Shown piece by piece: positions 8,707-17,122 of a DNA stretch of 64,000 bases; position 1 is the first letter of the stretch; every line of letters starts with the position of its first letter. The stretch comes from Myxococcales bacterium (lineage in GTDB: Bacteria; Myxococcota_A; Polyangia; Nannocystales; Nannocystaceae), in NCBI GenBank assembly GCA_020633335.1, contig JACKDU010000004.1, forward strand, positions 372,001 to 436,000, read 5' to 3'. The notes beneath the pieces are model-generated. The model was given only the letters and a program-made list of their open reading frames with translations, was not told the origin of the DNA and did no database searches. A program made the translations under genes and the position numbers.

Positions 8707-9089
8707 GCCAGCAACGAGCGCCGACAGGTGATCCGGGGGGGCAACGATGCAGCCAGCGCCGCAACCATCGACGACGACAGCGATGTCGCTCGCCTGCGGC
8801 CCAGGAGCCGGCGATGGCGGCCGGCCACGCGACCTCGCCGTAGCGTCTGGGTAGAGGCGGGCCGCATCGGGCCGAGGCGCCGGTTCATCGCCTTCTGATC
8901 CATAGGATGCATCGGCGGTGTACTCGAGCGCCGCGCACCCGCGCCCTGGTCGATCTCTCCCGCTGACGGCCCGGGAGCCGCCCCCTAGGCTGGGATCCTG
9001 CCGGCCCTCGGATCCGGCGCCGGAGGTGGAGGATGTCTGGGAGGCGAGGACCGCCGCATGCGGCGGCAGAACGACAGGAATCACCGCTA
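8707..9089. other. Intergenic region before xis-int
   Basis: 383 bases without a supportable gene. The only clear structure is the 16-bp palindrome at 9051-9066 close to the xis start. No attachment-site repeat was recognised. Confidence 0.5.
9051..9066. promoter_or_regulatory. Perfect 16-bp palindrome before xis-int
   Basis: CCGCCGCATGCGGCGG is a perfect palindrome, 23 bases before the xis ATG. Its central GCATGC matches the centre of the palindrome before the regulator gene. It is a likely operator for the xis-int operon, although it could also fold in the mRNA leader. Confidence 0.55.
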
Positions 9090-9266
9090 ATGACGGCTGA
9101 CGAGCTCGCGGCGTGGCTCCACTGCAGCCGCCGCGCCGTCTACGACCGGGTCTACCGCGGGCAGCTCCCCGGCGCCCTTCGGGTCGGCCGGCGGCTCTAC
9201 TTCATGCGCGAAAGCGTGATAGCGTTCCTGCGGGACTCAGAACGGCGCTCATGGAGGAGTCAATGA
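9090..9266 (+). CDS. Excisionase-like helix-turn-helix protein
   Basis: 58 residues, MTADELAAWLHCSRRAVYDR onward. It has the short MerR/AlpA-type layout of excisionase-family DNA-binding proteins: helix-turn-helix at residues 3-22, then a wing with LPGALRVGRRLYFMRESVIA. In temperate elements such proteins bend att DNA and bias the recombinase toward excision. Its stop overlaps the integrase start by ATGA, so the two are translationally coupled. A longer in-frame start at 9033 would swallow the palindrome and lacks family similarity. Confidence 0.8.
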   Translation: MTADELAAWLHCSRRAVYDRVYRGQLPGALRVGRRLYFMRESVIAFLRDSERRSWRSQ

Positions 9267-10453
9267 GCGTCAAAGTTCGAGAGCGGGTGTACCCCGAGAC
9301 CAACACCGTGACCTGGCAGGCCGATATCCACGTCAAGCTGCTCGACGGGCGACGGGTCCGCGAGCGCTGCCGCGTGCCCGGGGCCACGAGCCACGCGACC
9401 GCCCTGAAGTGGGCGCGTGAGCGTGAGCGCTGGCTGATCCTGCACGGTCACGAGAGAGAGGAGGAGACGCAGGAGCCGCAGGCGACGCCCACGGTGCCGA
9501 CGCTGGCCGAGTTCTGCCGGCGCTGGATGACCGAGTACGTGATCGCCAACCGGCTCAAGCCAAGCACCATCAGCAACAAGAAGATCTTGATCCGCAACTA
9601 CCTGGTCCCGGCCCTCGGCGAGCTCCGTCTCGACGAGATCTCCGAGTCGGAGATCCAGCGGCTCAAGACCCGCTTCGTCGACCACAAGCCGTCCAGCGTC
9701 AACAACATCCTCACCTGCCTGTCGACGATCCTGAAGTCGGCGATCGAGTGGCAGGTGATCGACGCGATGCCGCGGGTGCGCAAGCTCAAGAAGCAGCCGC
9801 AGCGCTTCGAGTTCTACGACGAGGCGACCTACGAGCACCTGGTCGAGTGCACCGAGCACACCGACCCGCGCTCGCGCCTGGTCGTCCTCCTCGGCGGGGA
9901 CGCGGGGCTGCGCGCCGGCGAGATGCTCGCGCTCCGCTGGGAGCACTGTGACCTCGATCGCGGGGTCCTCCGCGTCGAGGAGAACGCGTGGTGCGGCCAC
10001 GTCGGGACCCCGAAGGGCAACCGCTCGCGGCAGGTGGTCATGACCGACCGGCTGCGGGACGCGCTCGCCGAGCACCGGCGTGAGCACGGACGCGACGTCC
10101 TCGTCCTCGTCCGCGACAGCGGCGAGCCAGCGAGCAAGCGCGTCCTCGACGGGTGGCTCCTCGTCGCCCAGCGCACGGCGGCGCTCCCGAAGAAGGGGCC
10201 GCACATCCTTCGTCACACCTTCTGCTCGCGCCTCGCCGCCCGCGGGGCCGCGCCGAAGGCGATCCAGGAGCTCGCGGGGCACGTCCACTCGAGCACCACG
10301 GATCGCTACCTCCACCTGGCGCCCAGCGCCCTGCACACGGCCATCGGCCTCCTCAACCCCTCGACCGCGAGGTCGGTGGGCGCGAAGTCGTCACGCCGCG
10401 AGCCGCGTCACGGACGCGGTACGAGCGCGAGCGCTCGTCAAGAAGTCCTGTAA
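9263..10453 (+). CDS. int: Tyrosine recombinase / integrase
   Basis: 396 residues. GGAGGA lies about six bases before the ATG, which overlaps the xis stop. Order: an N-terminal arm-binding segment, a SAM-like core-binding domain (about residues 75-165; LAEFCRRWMTEYVIANRLKP) and the catalytic domain. Catalytic residues are visible: the first Arg in GDAGLRAGEMLALRW, the HxxR box HILRHTF, the following GH in ELAGHVHSSTTDRYLHL, and the Tyr nucleophile in that same motif. It catalyses site-specific integration and excision. The last 63 bases run antisense to the 3' end of the lipoprotein gene at 10391-11608, so the element border is probably here. Confidence 0.93.
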   Translation: MSVKVRERVYPETNTVTWQADIHVKLLDGRRVRERCRVPGATSHATALKWARERERWLILHGHEREEETQEPQATPTVPTLAEFCRRWMTEYVIANRLKPSTISNKKILIRNYLVPALGELRLDEISESEIQRLKTRFVDHKPSSVNNILTCLSTILKSAIEWQVIDAMPRVRKLKKQPQRFEFYDEATYEHLVECTEHTDPRSRLVVLLGGDAGLRAGEMLALRWEHCDLDRGVLRVEENAWCGHVGTPKGNRSRQVVMTDRLRDALAEHRREHGRDVLVLVRDSGEPASKRVLDGWLLVAQRTAALPKKGPHILRHTFCSRLAARGAAPKAIQELAGHVHSSTTDRYLHLAPSALHTAIGLLNPSTARSVGAKSSRREPRHGRGTSASARQEVL

Positions 10454-11608
10454 TTTCAACACGTTGTCGGCCGATGCCCTCTTGCCGACGTACAAGACCC
10501 GATCCTCGCCCCAGGTGAGCCCCTGCGGGCCGCCGTCGAGCCACTTGTTCTGGAAGGGGCCCATCCCCTGGGTCGGCTCGGCGAAGAGGACGATCGGCAG
10601 CGGCATCATGACGTTGCCCTCGTCGAGGCGGGCGACCCCGCGGGCGTTCGGGTTGTTCGCGCAGTCGCCACAGCTCGGGCAGCAGACGTAGGTGAGCGCG
10701 ACCTCGCCGAGCCCCTCGACCGGCTCGGGCGGCGGCGGGGTGGTCCCCGCGAGGGTCTCGCCGGGCGGCTTGGTCGCCTGCGGGATCTTGAGGAGGCGGA
10801 GCACCCGGACCTCGCCCTGATCGTAGTCACCGACGCCGCCCCAGCTCTGGAGATCGCCGGCCGGCGTCAGCTTGCGGAGGAACTCCTGGCCGCCGCTCAG
10901 GGTCACCGACCAGGCGTTGCAGTCGTCGGCGAAGTCGATGTCCGAGACGTCGGCGGAGAAGGGGCCGTTGAGGAGATCGGCGCTCGCCTCCTGGCACTCG
11001 ATCGCGCGCTCGCAGGCGCAAAAGGTGCCCCAGCAATCGCCCTCGCCCGTGCACTCGACGCCGACGCAGGGCGCGACCGCGACGCAGGTGCCCTGCCCGT
11101 CGCAGACGGTCCCGGGCCCGCAGGTGCCGGCGCCGCAGGCCTCGGTCGCGCCGCTCACCGTGCAGAGGCTCCCGGGGTCGACGCACTCGCCGCTGATCAC
11201 GTCGCAGACCTGATCGGGGCCGCAGGGGTCGGGGTCTTGCCCCTGGCAGGAGGTCACGCAGACGTCGTCGACGCAGCTCTGGTTGGGCTCGTCGCACACG
11301 CCGCAGCCCGCCCCGCTGGTCGTCCCGGTCGAGGCGCTCGTCCCCGTGGTCTCGGCCGCGCTCGTGCCGCTGGCGCTGGCGCTCTCGCTCGCGCTGCTCC
11401 CCGTCGCCGAGGCGCTCCCCGAGCTCCCCGAGCCCGCGCTGGTGCCCATCGTCGCCGACGCGCTCGCGCCGGTGGTCGCCGTGGTCGTCGCGCTCGCCGA
11501 CCCCTGGGTCGCGCTCCCGTCCCCGCCGTCGTCGCCGTTGCAGCCGCCGAGGGCGACCAGGCCAGCCGTCACCAGAATCGCCGCGCTCGTCCTCGCTCGC
11601 CGTGTCAT
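10391..11608 (-). CDS. Spacer-type Cys-rich lipoprotein, possibly 3'-truncated
   Basis: 405 residues. The signal MTRRARTSAAILVTAGLVAL leads to a lipobox GGC, followed by about 75 residues of Ser/Ala/Thr/Gly spacer. The next part is Cys-rich (CGVCDEPNQSCVDDVCVTSC and similar knots, about residues 98-200). A propeller-like segment beginning FSADVSDIDFADDCNAWSVT follows and ends in LTWGEDRVLYVGK. Its final 20 residues are encoded antisense to the integrase tail and are Ala/Arg-rich, unlike the rest. I infer that integration replaced the native C-terminus. A surface role is likely; the function is unknown. Confidence 0.8.
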   Translation of the reverse strand: MTRRARTSAAILVTAGLVALGGCNGDDGGDGSATQGSASATTTATTGASASATMGTSAGSGSSGSASATGSSASESASASGTSAAETTGTSASTGTTSGAGCGVCDEPNQSCVDDVCVTSCQGQDPDPCGPDQVCDVISGECVDPGSLCTVSGATEACGAGTCGPGTVCDGQGTCVAVAPCVGVECTGEGDCWGTFCACERAIECQEASADLLNGPFSADVSDIDFADDCNAWSVTLSGGQEFLRKLTPAGDLQSWGGVGDYDQGEVRVLRLLKIPQATKPPGETLAGTTPPPPEPVEGLGEVALTYVCCPSCGDCANNPNARGVARLDEGNVMMPLPIVLFAEPTQGMGPFQNKWLDGGPQGLTWGEDRVLYVGKRASADNVLKLQDFLTSARARTASVTRLAA

Positions 11609-11803
11609 CGCCGCTCTCCTCGAAGGCGGCGATCGTAGCGCAGGCGACCCGCCGCAGGGCCGCTCGACGCCGCGCGCGAGGTCGACGATCGAGCTGCGCG
11701 CGCGGCCAGAGCCCAGCGAGCCGGCCGGACGTGCGCTCGCCCAGAGGATCGCGGTTGTTGCGCCCCGCGAAGACCTCTACGCTCGCCCCTCAGGTCTGAA
11801 CGA

Positions 11804-14134
11804 ATGGCTCTCCGCATCAACCCCACCCATGAGGTCCTCTCCCCCCACCTCGCGCTCGCCCTCGGGATCGCCCTCGCCGGCGCCGCCTGCAACGGCGACG
11901 ACGCGGCCTCCGAGTCCGACTCGGCGACCAGCGGCGAGACAACGACGGGGGCGACGACCTCGACGAGCTCGACCAGCACCAGCGGCAGCGGCAGCGAGAG
12001 CGACACCGCCTTGACCGACCCGGCGACCCTCTCGGGCGCCTCCGAGTCGGACACCGGCGGCTGCCCGCCCGGGACCATCGAGTGCGAGGGCGTCTGCGTC
12101 GACCCGATGGGCGACCCCAACAACTGCGGCGGCTGCGGCTCGCCCTGCGCCCGCGGCGAGAGCTGCCAGGACGGCGGCTGCGTCGGCTTCTGCGACCCCG
12201 GCCTCAGCGAGTGCGGGGGCGCCTGCGTCGACGTCGGCTCCGACCCCGAGAACTGCGGCGATTGCGGGGTCGCCTGCGCCTTCGGCGAGGAGTGCGTCGA
12301 TCGGGTCTGCGTCGGCATCGAGGTCTGCGACGGCGTCGACAACAACGGCGACGGGACGATCGACGAGGGCTTCCCGGACACCGACGACGACGGCGTCGCC
12401 GACTGCGTCGACCTCGAGTGCGAGGTCGACACCGTCACCCCGGTGATGGTCGAGGTCGACGAGGGCTGCGTCGCCCCCGACGTCGTGATCGACGACCCCT
12501 GGAACGTCAAGATCGAGTGGCAGTGGAAGGACGGGAGCTACGGCTCCTACAACGCGCCGATGGTCGGCAACCTCACCGACGACAACAACGACGGGGTGAT
12601 CGACGAGGAGGACACCCCCGACGTCGCGGTCAGCGTCTACTCCCCGGCGTCGATCACCGTCCTCGACGGCGCGACCGGGACGGTCAAGTGGACCAAGACC
12701 CAGACCTCGGGCTACAGCGGCGTGGCGATCGCCGACGTCAACGCCGACGGCAAGCCCGACGTCGTCGGCCTCGACGCGAGCAAGCGGGCGATCGCCCTCG
12801 ACGGGTCGACCGGCGCGCTCCTCTGGACCTCGACGGTGGCGACGACGATGACCTGGCCGCTGCCGACGGTCGCCGACGTCGACGCCGACGGCATGCCCGA
12901 GGTGCTGATGGGCGAGCACGTCGTCAACGGCGAGGACGGCACCCTCGCCCGCACCTTCCCGCTGCCGGCCGGGATCCCCTACTGGGGGCCGACCGCCGCC
13001 GATCTCGACCTCGACGGCGACCAGGAGATCATCATCGGCAACAGCGTCTACGACCTCGACGGGACCAAGCTCTGGGGGACCACGGTCGCCGGCAACTACG
13101 GCCACTGGGTCGCGGTGATCAACGCCGACGACGACCCCGAGGCCGAGGTCGTCTTCATCGGCGGCTCGAAGCTCGCGGTCCACAACCACGACGGCTCCGA
13201 GATCTACCAGCTCTCCGACGTGGCGATGCAGCGCCCCGGCCCGCTCTGCGTCGCCGACTTCGACGGCGACGGCGACGCGGAGATGGCCTGGGCCTCGAAC
13301 AACATCTTCTCGGTCTACGAGCTCAACGGCCAGAAGCTCTGGAGCACCATGGGGATCTCCGATCCCTCGGGCCTCGCCGGCTGCTCGGGCTACGACATCA
13401 ACGGCGACGGGATCTACGAGATCCTCTTCGCCGATCAGAACGACCTCTTCATCTTCGACGGCAAGACCGGCACCACCCTCTTCAAGCAGCCCGGCCACAA
13501 CTCGGGGACCGTCTTCGAGTACCCGACGATCGCCGACGTCGACAAGGACGGCTCGGCCGAGATCCTCTACGTCTCGAACGGCGACGCGAGCTGGGGGACG
13601 CTGACCGTGCTCGGCCACGCCGGCGGCGGCTGGATGGCGAGCGGGCCGACCTGGGGGATCCACGACTTCGCGGTCACCAACCTCCTGCAGAACGGCAAGG
13701 TCCCGGCCAAGCCCGAGCCCTGGTGGCAGATCTACAACGTCTTCCGCGCCCGCCCGACCGTCGACGACGCGGCCGTCGACCTCCGGATCGAGGTCGTCGA
13801 CTCCTGCATCACCGGCTGCACCGACCTGAGCACCGCGACCCTGGTCGCCCAGGTCTTCAACTACGGCGGCGTCGACGTCGACGCCGGGGTCCCGGTCACC
13901 CTCTACCGCAAGGACGGGATGATGCTCGATCCCCTCGAGACCGTGATCATCGACGCGGCGATCCCCGCGGGCACCGGCACCTCCGGGATCGTCTTCACCG
14001 TCGAGCTCCCGAACATCGGCGCCGACGGCCTGGTCCTCCGGGTCGACGACGACGGCCAGGGCGGCTCGGTCCAGCCCGAGTGCGAGGAGTCGAACAACGA
14101 GGCGAGCTGGGACAACGCCCTCTGCCCCGGCTGA
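11804..14134 (+). CDS. VCBS/FG-GAP-repeat lipoprotein
   Basis: 776 residues. The lipobox is LAGAAC, followed by a Ser/Thr/Glu spacer (about residues 32-85). Two Cys-rich modules of the type CGGCGSPCARGESCQDGGC come next, then a D-x-D-rich calcium-binding-like stretch (NNNGDGTIDEGFPDTDDDGV). A propeller then carries repeated FG-GAP/VCBS motifs such as ADVNADGKPDVVG, ADVDADGMPEVLMG, ADFDGDGDAEMAW and DINGDGIYEILFAD. The C-terminal ~130 residues form a CARDB-like beta sandwich (VDLRIEVVDSCITGCTDLST). It is predicted to be a large surface-exposed, calcium-stabilised adhesion or binding protein. It is followed by a strong hairpin. Confidence 0.88.
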   Translation: MALRINPTHEVLSPHLALALGIALAGAACNGDDAASESDSATSGETTTGATTSTSSTSTSGSGSESDTALTDPATLSGASESDTGGCPPGTIECEGVCVDPMGDPNNCGGCGSPCARGESCQDGGCVGFCDPGLSECGGACVDVGSDPENCGDCGVACAFGEECVDRVCVGIEVCDGVDNNGDGTIDEGFPDTDDDGVADCVDLECEVDTVTPVMVEVDEGCVAPDVVIDDPWNVKIEWQWKDGSYGSYNAPMVGNLTDDNNDGVIDEEDTPDVAVSVYSPASITVLDGATGTVKWTKTQTSGYSGVAIADVNADGKPDVVGLDASKRAIALDGSTGALLWTSTVATTMTWPLPTVADVDADGMPEVLMGEHVVNGEDGTLARTFPLPAGIPYWGPTAADLDLDGDQEIIIGNSVYDLDGTKLWGTTVAGNYGHWVAVINADDDPEAEVVFIGGSKLAVHNHDGSEIYQLSDVAMQRPGPLCVADFDGDGDAEMAWASNNIFSVYELNGQKLWSTMGISDPSGLAGCSGYDINGDGIYEILFADQNDLFIFDGKTGTTLFKQPGHNSGTVFEYPTIADVDKDGSAEILYVSNGDASWGTLTVLGHAGGGWMASGPTWGIHDFAVTNLLQNGKVPAKPEPWWQIYNVFRARPTVDDAAVDLRIEVVDSCITGCTDLSTATLVAQVFNYGGVDVDAGVPVTLYRKDGMMLDPLETVIIDAAIPAGTGTSGIVFTVELPNIGADGLVLRVDDDGQGGSVQPECEESNNEASWDNALCPG

Positions 14135-14144
14135 GCCGGTCGCG

Positions 14145-14175
14145 GACGACGGCGCTCGAGCAAGGCGCCGTCGTC
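14145..14175 (+). terminator. Stem-loop terminator after the VCBS lipoprotein
   Basis: GACGACGGCGC and GCGCCGTCGTC form a perfect 11-bp stem around a 9-base loop, 10 bases past the stop codon. There is no long T-run, as is common at this GC content. Confidence 0.7.
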
Positions 14176-14280
14176 TCGCGCAGAGCGCGACATGACGGGT
14201 GCGCCACGATGACGCATCGCGCCTCAGGGACAGCATAATTTGCCGGGCGGGGCCGGCCGGCTCGGTCCACGATGGGCCCC

Positions 14281-14766
14281 ATGTCCCGCCAGAAACACGT
14301 CTTCGCCCTCTTCCCTGACCACCAGTCCGCATCCCAGGCGCTCGACGCCCTGGTCGCCGCTGGCTGCGAGAGCGAGCACTGCTCGGCCCTGCTCCACGAG
14401 CGGGTGGTCGACGAGCACCAGCTCACCATGGGTGAGCGGGCGACCCGCGAGGGGGCGGTCAAGGGCGCCGAGGTCGGCGCGACTCTCGGGCCGATCCTCG
14501 GCGCGCTGGTGTCGATCGGCGGCGGAATCGTCGGCCTCGGTCCGCTCGCCGTCGTCGCCACCGCGACCGGGATGCTCTCGGCCTACGGCGCCCTCGTCGG
14601 GATCATCGCCGGCTCGTCGGAGCCCGAGGAGCACATCCGCAGGATCCAGGCCGCGCTCGAGGCCGGCCAGGCGCTGATCGCCGTCGAGGTCGACGAGCCC
14701 GCGCTCGCCGAGCGCGCCCGGACGATCCTCCTCGAGAACGGCGGGAGGACGGTCGAGGACGAGTAG
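14281..14766 (+). CDS. General-stress-protein-17M-like, glycine-zipper protein
   Basis: 161 residues; an in-frame ATG nine bases earlier is also possible. The N-terminal ~50 residues (HVFALFPDHQSASQALDALV) match the short beta-alpha-beta domain found in YflT/GSP17M-like stress proteins. The central segment is a Gly-rich hydrophobic hairpin (GAEVGATLGPILGALVSIGG, then LGPLAVVATATGMLSAYGAL), as in membrane-inserting glycine zippers. The C-terminal part returns to a ferredoxin-like pattern (LIAVEVDEPALAERARTILL). It is probably a small membrane-associated stress protein. It converges with the lipoprotein at 14773. Confidence 0.7.
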   Translation: MSRQKHVFALFPDHQSASQALDALVAAGCESEHCSALLHERVVDEHQLTMGERATREGAVKGAEVGATLGPILGALVSIGGGIVGLGPLAVVATATGMLSAYGALVGIIAGSSEPEEHIRRIQAALEAGQALIAVEVDEPALAERARTILLENGGRTVEDE

Positions 14767-14772
14767 CCGCGC

Positions 14773-15318
14773 TCACTCGCCGGCCGCCGCCGCCAGGGTC
14801 AAGGTCGCCTCGGCCTGCTCGCAGATCGGCGGGCAGCCGGGGCCGTTGGGCTCGAGGCGGCGATACTCCGGGCTGAGCTCGGCCTCGGCGACGACCTCGC
14901 CGTCGCGCCGGATCGTCACCTTGACCGCCTTCGGGTGGGCGCTCTCGAAGAGGATCCCGCTCAGCGCCTGGGCCTCCGGGGCCATCGCGCACCCCGACTC
15001 CTCGACGACGACCGCGTCGCTCGAGCAGGTCACGCTGGATCCTTCTTCACATGGCTTTAGGGGCAGGTTGCCCTCGCAGCGGGTCGGCGCGCCGTCGATC
15101 TCGAGGTCGATCACGTAGGCGCCGGCGGGCATCCCCCCCGAGGGCTCGAGGGCGATCCGCAGGCCGTCCATGCAGCCGATCTCGGTGCACGCCCGCGGGG
15201 CCTCGCCGCCGGTCGGCGGCGGGGTCTCGCCGCCCGAGCGCGCGCAGCCGACGAGCGCGAGGACCAGGAGCGGGGCGAGGCGGAGGGTCACGGAGGGAGC
15301 ACGAGGGAGCGTCGTCAC
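14773..15318 (-). CDS. Small lipoprotein of unknown function
   Basis: 181 residues from a GTG; a second GTG at residue 10 gives a shorter signal. VTLRLAPLLVLALVGCARSG holds the lipobox. The mature part is beta-rich with eight Cys (for example CTEIGCMD and CEEGSSVTCSSDAV), probably disulfide bonded, and ends in ATLTLAAAAGE. The pattern AGAYVIDLEIDG plus KAVKVTIRRDGEVV suggests a beta sandwich. No family recognised. Confidence 0.75.
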   Translation of the reverse strand: MTTLPRAPSVTLRLAPLLVLALVGCARSGGETPPPTGGEAPRACTEIGCMDGLRIALEPSGGMPAGAYVIDLEIDGAPTRCEGNLPLKPCEEGSSVTCSSDAVVVEESGCAMAPEAQALSGILFESAHPKAVKVTIRRDGEVVAEAELSPEYRRLEPNGPGCPPICEQAEATLTLAAAAGE

Positions 15319-15462
15319 CGCCCGAGGATAGCCAAGGCGAGGATGATGACCCCGCGGAGCGCGCGTTCCCGCGCGCGAAAAAGTTGGGGTCCTACGTGTA
15401 AGGAAATGTCGCCAGCCGCCCCCAACTCTTTGAGCCCACGAGCTCAGCCAGGAGTTGAAGCC

Positions 15463-15846
15463 ATGCGAGCCCTACACCATACGATCCTGATCACCGCCAC
15501 CCTGCTCGCCGCCTTCATCGGCGGCCTCGCCTGCGACGCCGAGGACGGCGAGCACGAGGGCGAGGGGGACGAGCTCCCCAAGGTCGACTGCCAGAGCGTC
15601 GAGGTCCCGCGCTTCGAGGAGATGACGGTGTGGAGCCGCTGCGTCGGCTGCCACTCCTCGGGCCTCTCGGGCGCCGCCCGCCAGGGGGCGCCCCGCGACT
15701 TCAACTACGACTCCCACGACGCCGCCCTCTTCGACCCCTTCGAGACCGCCGAGGTCGTCTTCGAGGGCGAGATGCCGCCGGCCGGGACGCTGACGGCCGA
15801 CGAGAAGGCCCAGCTCAACGCCTGGGTGCAGTGCGGCACGCCCTGA
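15463..15846 (+). CDS. c-type cytochrome-like lipoprotein
   Basis: 127 residues. The start is at MRALHHTILITATLLAAFIG, giving a lipobox in GGLAC. After an acidic spacer there is one CxxCH haem-attachment motif (CVGCHSSG, about residues 63-70) and a downstream EGEMPPAGTLTADEKAQLNA, which matches the Met-ligand region and last helix of planctomycete/myxobacterial cytochrome-c-like domains. It is probably a periplasmic one-haem electron carrier or a haem-binding domain. A Cys close to the C-terminus (WVQCGTP) is typical of this group. A strong hairpin follows, shared with the convergent operon. Confidence 0.82.
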   Translation: MRALHHTILITATLLAAFIGGLACDAEDGEHEGEGDELPKVDCQSVEVPRFEEMTVWSRCVGCHSSGLSGAARQGAPRDFNYDSHDAALFDPFETAEVVFEGEMPPAGTLTADEKAQLNAWVQCGTP

Positions 15847-15864
15847 GGGCGAGCGCCCGTCGAA

Positions 15865-15909
15865 CGCGCGGGGCTGACCTCTGGGACATCCAGGGCTCGG
15901 CCCCGCGCG
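15865..15909. terminator. Bidirectional hairpin between convergent genes
   Basis: CGCGCGGGGC and GCCCCGCGCG form a 10-bp perfect stem; the loop holds a further small CTGG/CCAG pairing. It sits between the cytochrome-like gene and the stop of the minus-strand lipoprotein. Confidence 0.6.
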
Positions 15910-15911
15910 CT

Positions 15912-16376
15912 TCAGGGCGCGTAGAGGATCTCGGCCCCGGCGCAGGGGTGCTCGAGGAGGATCGTCACCTCGAGTGCGTGGGCCGGGAAGCCGTCGACCT
16001 CGCGGAGCCCGGCGAGCTCGTCGCTCGTCCCCGGCGCGCAGAGGAGGCCGTCGCCGTCGCGATCGAGCCAGGCGTAGGCGACCAGGCCCTCGCCCTCGTC
16101 GGTCGGCACCAGGAAGGTCTCCTCGAAGGGGCCGACGCCGTCGAGCTCGATCGTCGTGATCCGCCGCAGCGGGTAGGCGAGGCCGCCCTCGCCGCTGCGG
16201 GCGTGACGGAGCTCGAGGTGGACATGGCCGCTGTAGGGCCCGCCTCGCGGGACCTGGATCTCGCCGCGGAGGGTGACCTCGTAGAGGTGGACGTCGTCGT
16301 TGACGCAGCCGCCGAGGGGCAGCGCGGGCAGGAGCGCGAGCGCGAGCGCGAGCGCGGCGCGAGGTGAGCGCTTCAT
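15912..16376 (-). CDS. Small lipoprotein, last gene of amidohydrolase operon
   Basis: 154 residues. The signal MKRSPRAALALALALLPALP runs to the lipobox LGGC. The mature domain is beta-rich (LYEVTLRGEIQVPRGGPYSG) and includes AYAWLDRDGDGLLC, which resembles a calcium-binding DxDxDG loop. Pre-albumin-like or Ig-like folds are possible; no family is certain. The ATG overlaps the previous stop by ATGA, so translation is coupled to the outer-membrane-like protein upstream. Confidence 0.78.
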   Translation of the reverse strand: MKRSPRAALALALALLPALPLGGCVNDDVHLYEVTLRGEIQVPRGGPYSGHVHLELRHARSGEGGLAYPLRRITTIELDGVGPFEETFLVPTDEGEGLVAYAWLDRDGDGLLCAPGTSDELAGLREVDGFPAHALEVTILLEHPCAGAEILYAP

Positions 16377-17122
16377 CGCCAGAACCCCCCGTAGACCAGG
16401 CCGATGTGGGCGCCGGGGATCGCCGCCGTCGCCGGCGCGTCGACCCAGGTGAGGTCGGCGGCGAGATCGATCCCCCACTTGCGGCTCACCGCCGCGACCA
16501 CCCCGAGGGTCGCCCAGCCGGTCCACTCGCCGCGGGCCGACCAGCGCACCGTCGTCCCCGAGGCCGCCTCGATCGTCGTCCGGCTGGCGAGGAGGGTGTG
16601 CTGGGAGCCGAGCATGAGGTAGGGCGCCGCCCGCCGGAGGCGGAGCGCGAGGCGGAGGCGGAGCTCGGCGTTCGGCCCCCGGCGCGCGAGCTCGCCGACC
16701 TGGAAGAGCCAGCCGAGGAGAAGCTCGCCGCTGATCCGCACCCGCGGGCGATCGAGCCAGAGCGAGGTGAGGCCGATCGCCGGCCGCCATCGCCGGGCCA
16801 GCGCGCTCTGGAGCTCGACCGCCGTCGAGAGGCCGTGGCCGACCCCGAGCTGCGCCCGCGCCCCCCACCAGGGGTAGCCCGCGCTCGCGCCGACCTGCCA
16901 GCGGCCGTCGCCGGAGAAGCCGGCCGCGGCCTGGTGGGCGACCGACTCGACGTCGACCCCGAGGCCGCGGGTGTGGGGGCTCGGCGGCGCCTCCTCGTCC
17001 GGGACCTCCGCGACCTCCGGGGTCGAGGTCGCCGGGGCGCTCGCGCTCGCGGCAGCGTCGGCGGGGCCCGCCGGCGCCCCCAGAAAAAATGTCCCGAGGG
17101 ACAGGATCACGGCGACGCTCAC
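16373..17122 (-). CDS. Probable outer-membrane beta-barrel protein
   Basis: 249 residues from a GTG that overlaps the amidohydrolase stop (GTGA). The signal peptide is VAVILSLGTFFLGAPAGPAD, followed by an Ala/Pro/Glu linker. From about residue 60 on, alternating hydrophobic strands (WQVGASAGYPWWGARAQLGV, RPAIGLTSLWLDRPRVRISG, WATLGVVAAVSRKWGIDLAA) lead to a C-terminal strand ending in aromatic GGFWR. This is the pattern of a small outer-membrane barrel. It is part of the three-gene coupled operon 18138-15912. The function is unknown. Confidence 0.75.
   Translation of the reverse strand: MSVAVILSLGTFFLGAPAGPADAAASASAPATSTPEVAEVPDEEAPPSPHTRGLGVDVESVAHQAAAGFSGDGRWQVGASAGYPWWGARAQLGVGHGLSTAVELQSALARRWRPAIGLTSLWLDRPRVRISGELLLGWLFQVGELARRGPNAELRLRLALRLRRAAPYLMLGSQHTLLASRTTIEAASGTTVRWSARGEWTGWATLGVVAAVSRKWGIDLAADLTWVDAPATAAIPGAHIGLVYGGFWR

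Noticed and set aside
11777..14332. An 851-codon minus-strand frame over the VCBS lipoprotein
   Set aside because: Val/Asp/Gly low complexity produced by the repeated Asp/Gly codons of the real gene on the other strand.
15045..15066. Another dyad-like stretch (CACATGGCTTTAGGGGCA)
   Set aside because: Coding sequence of the small lipoprotein; the right arm does not match.
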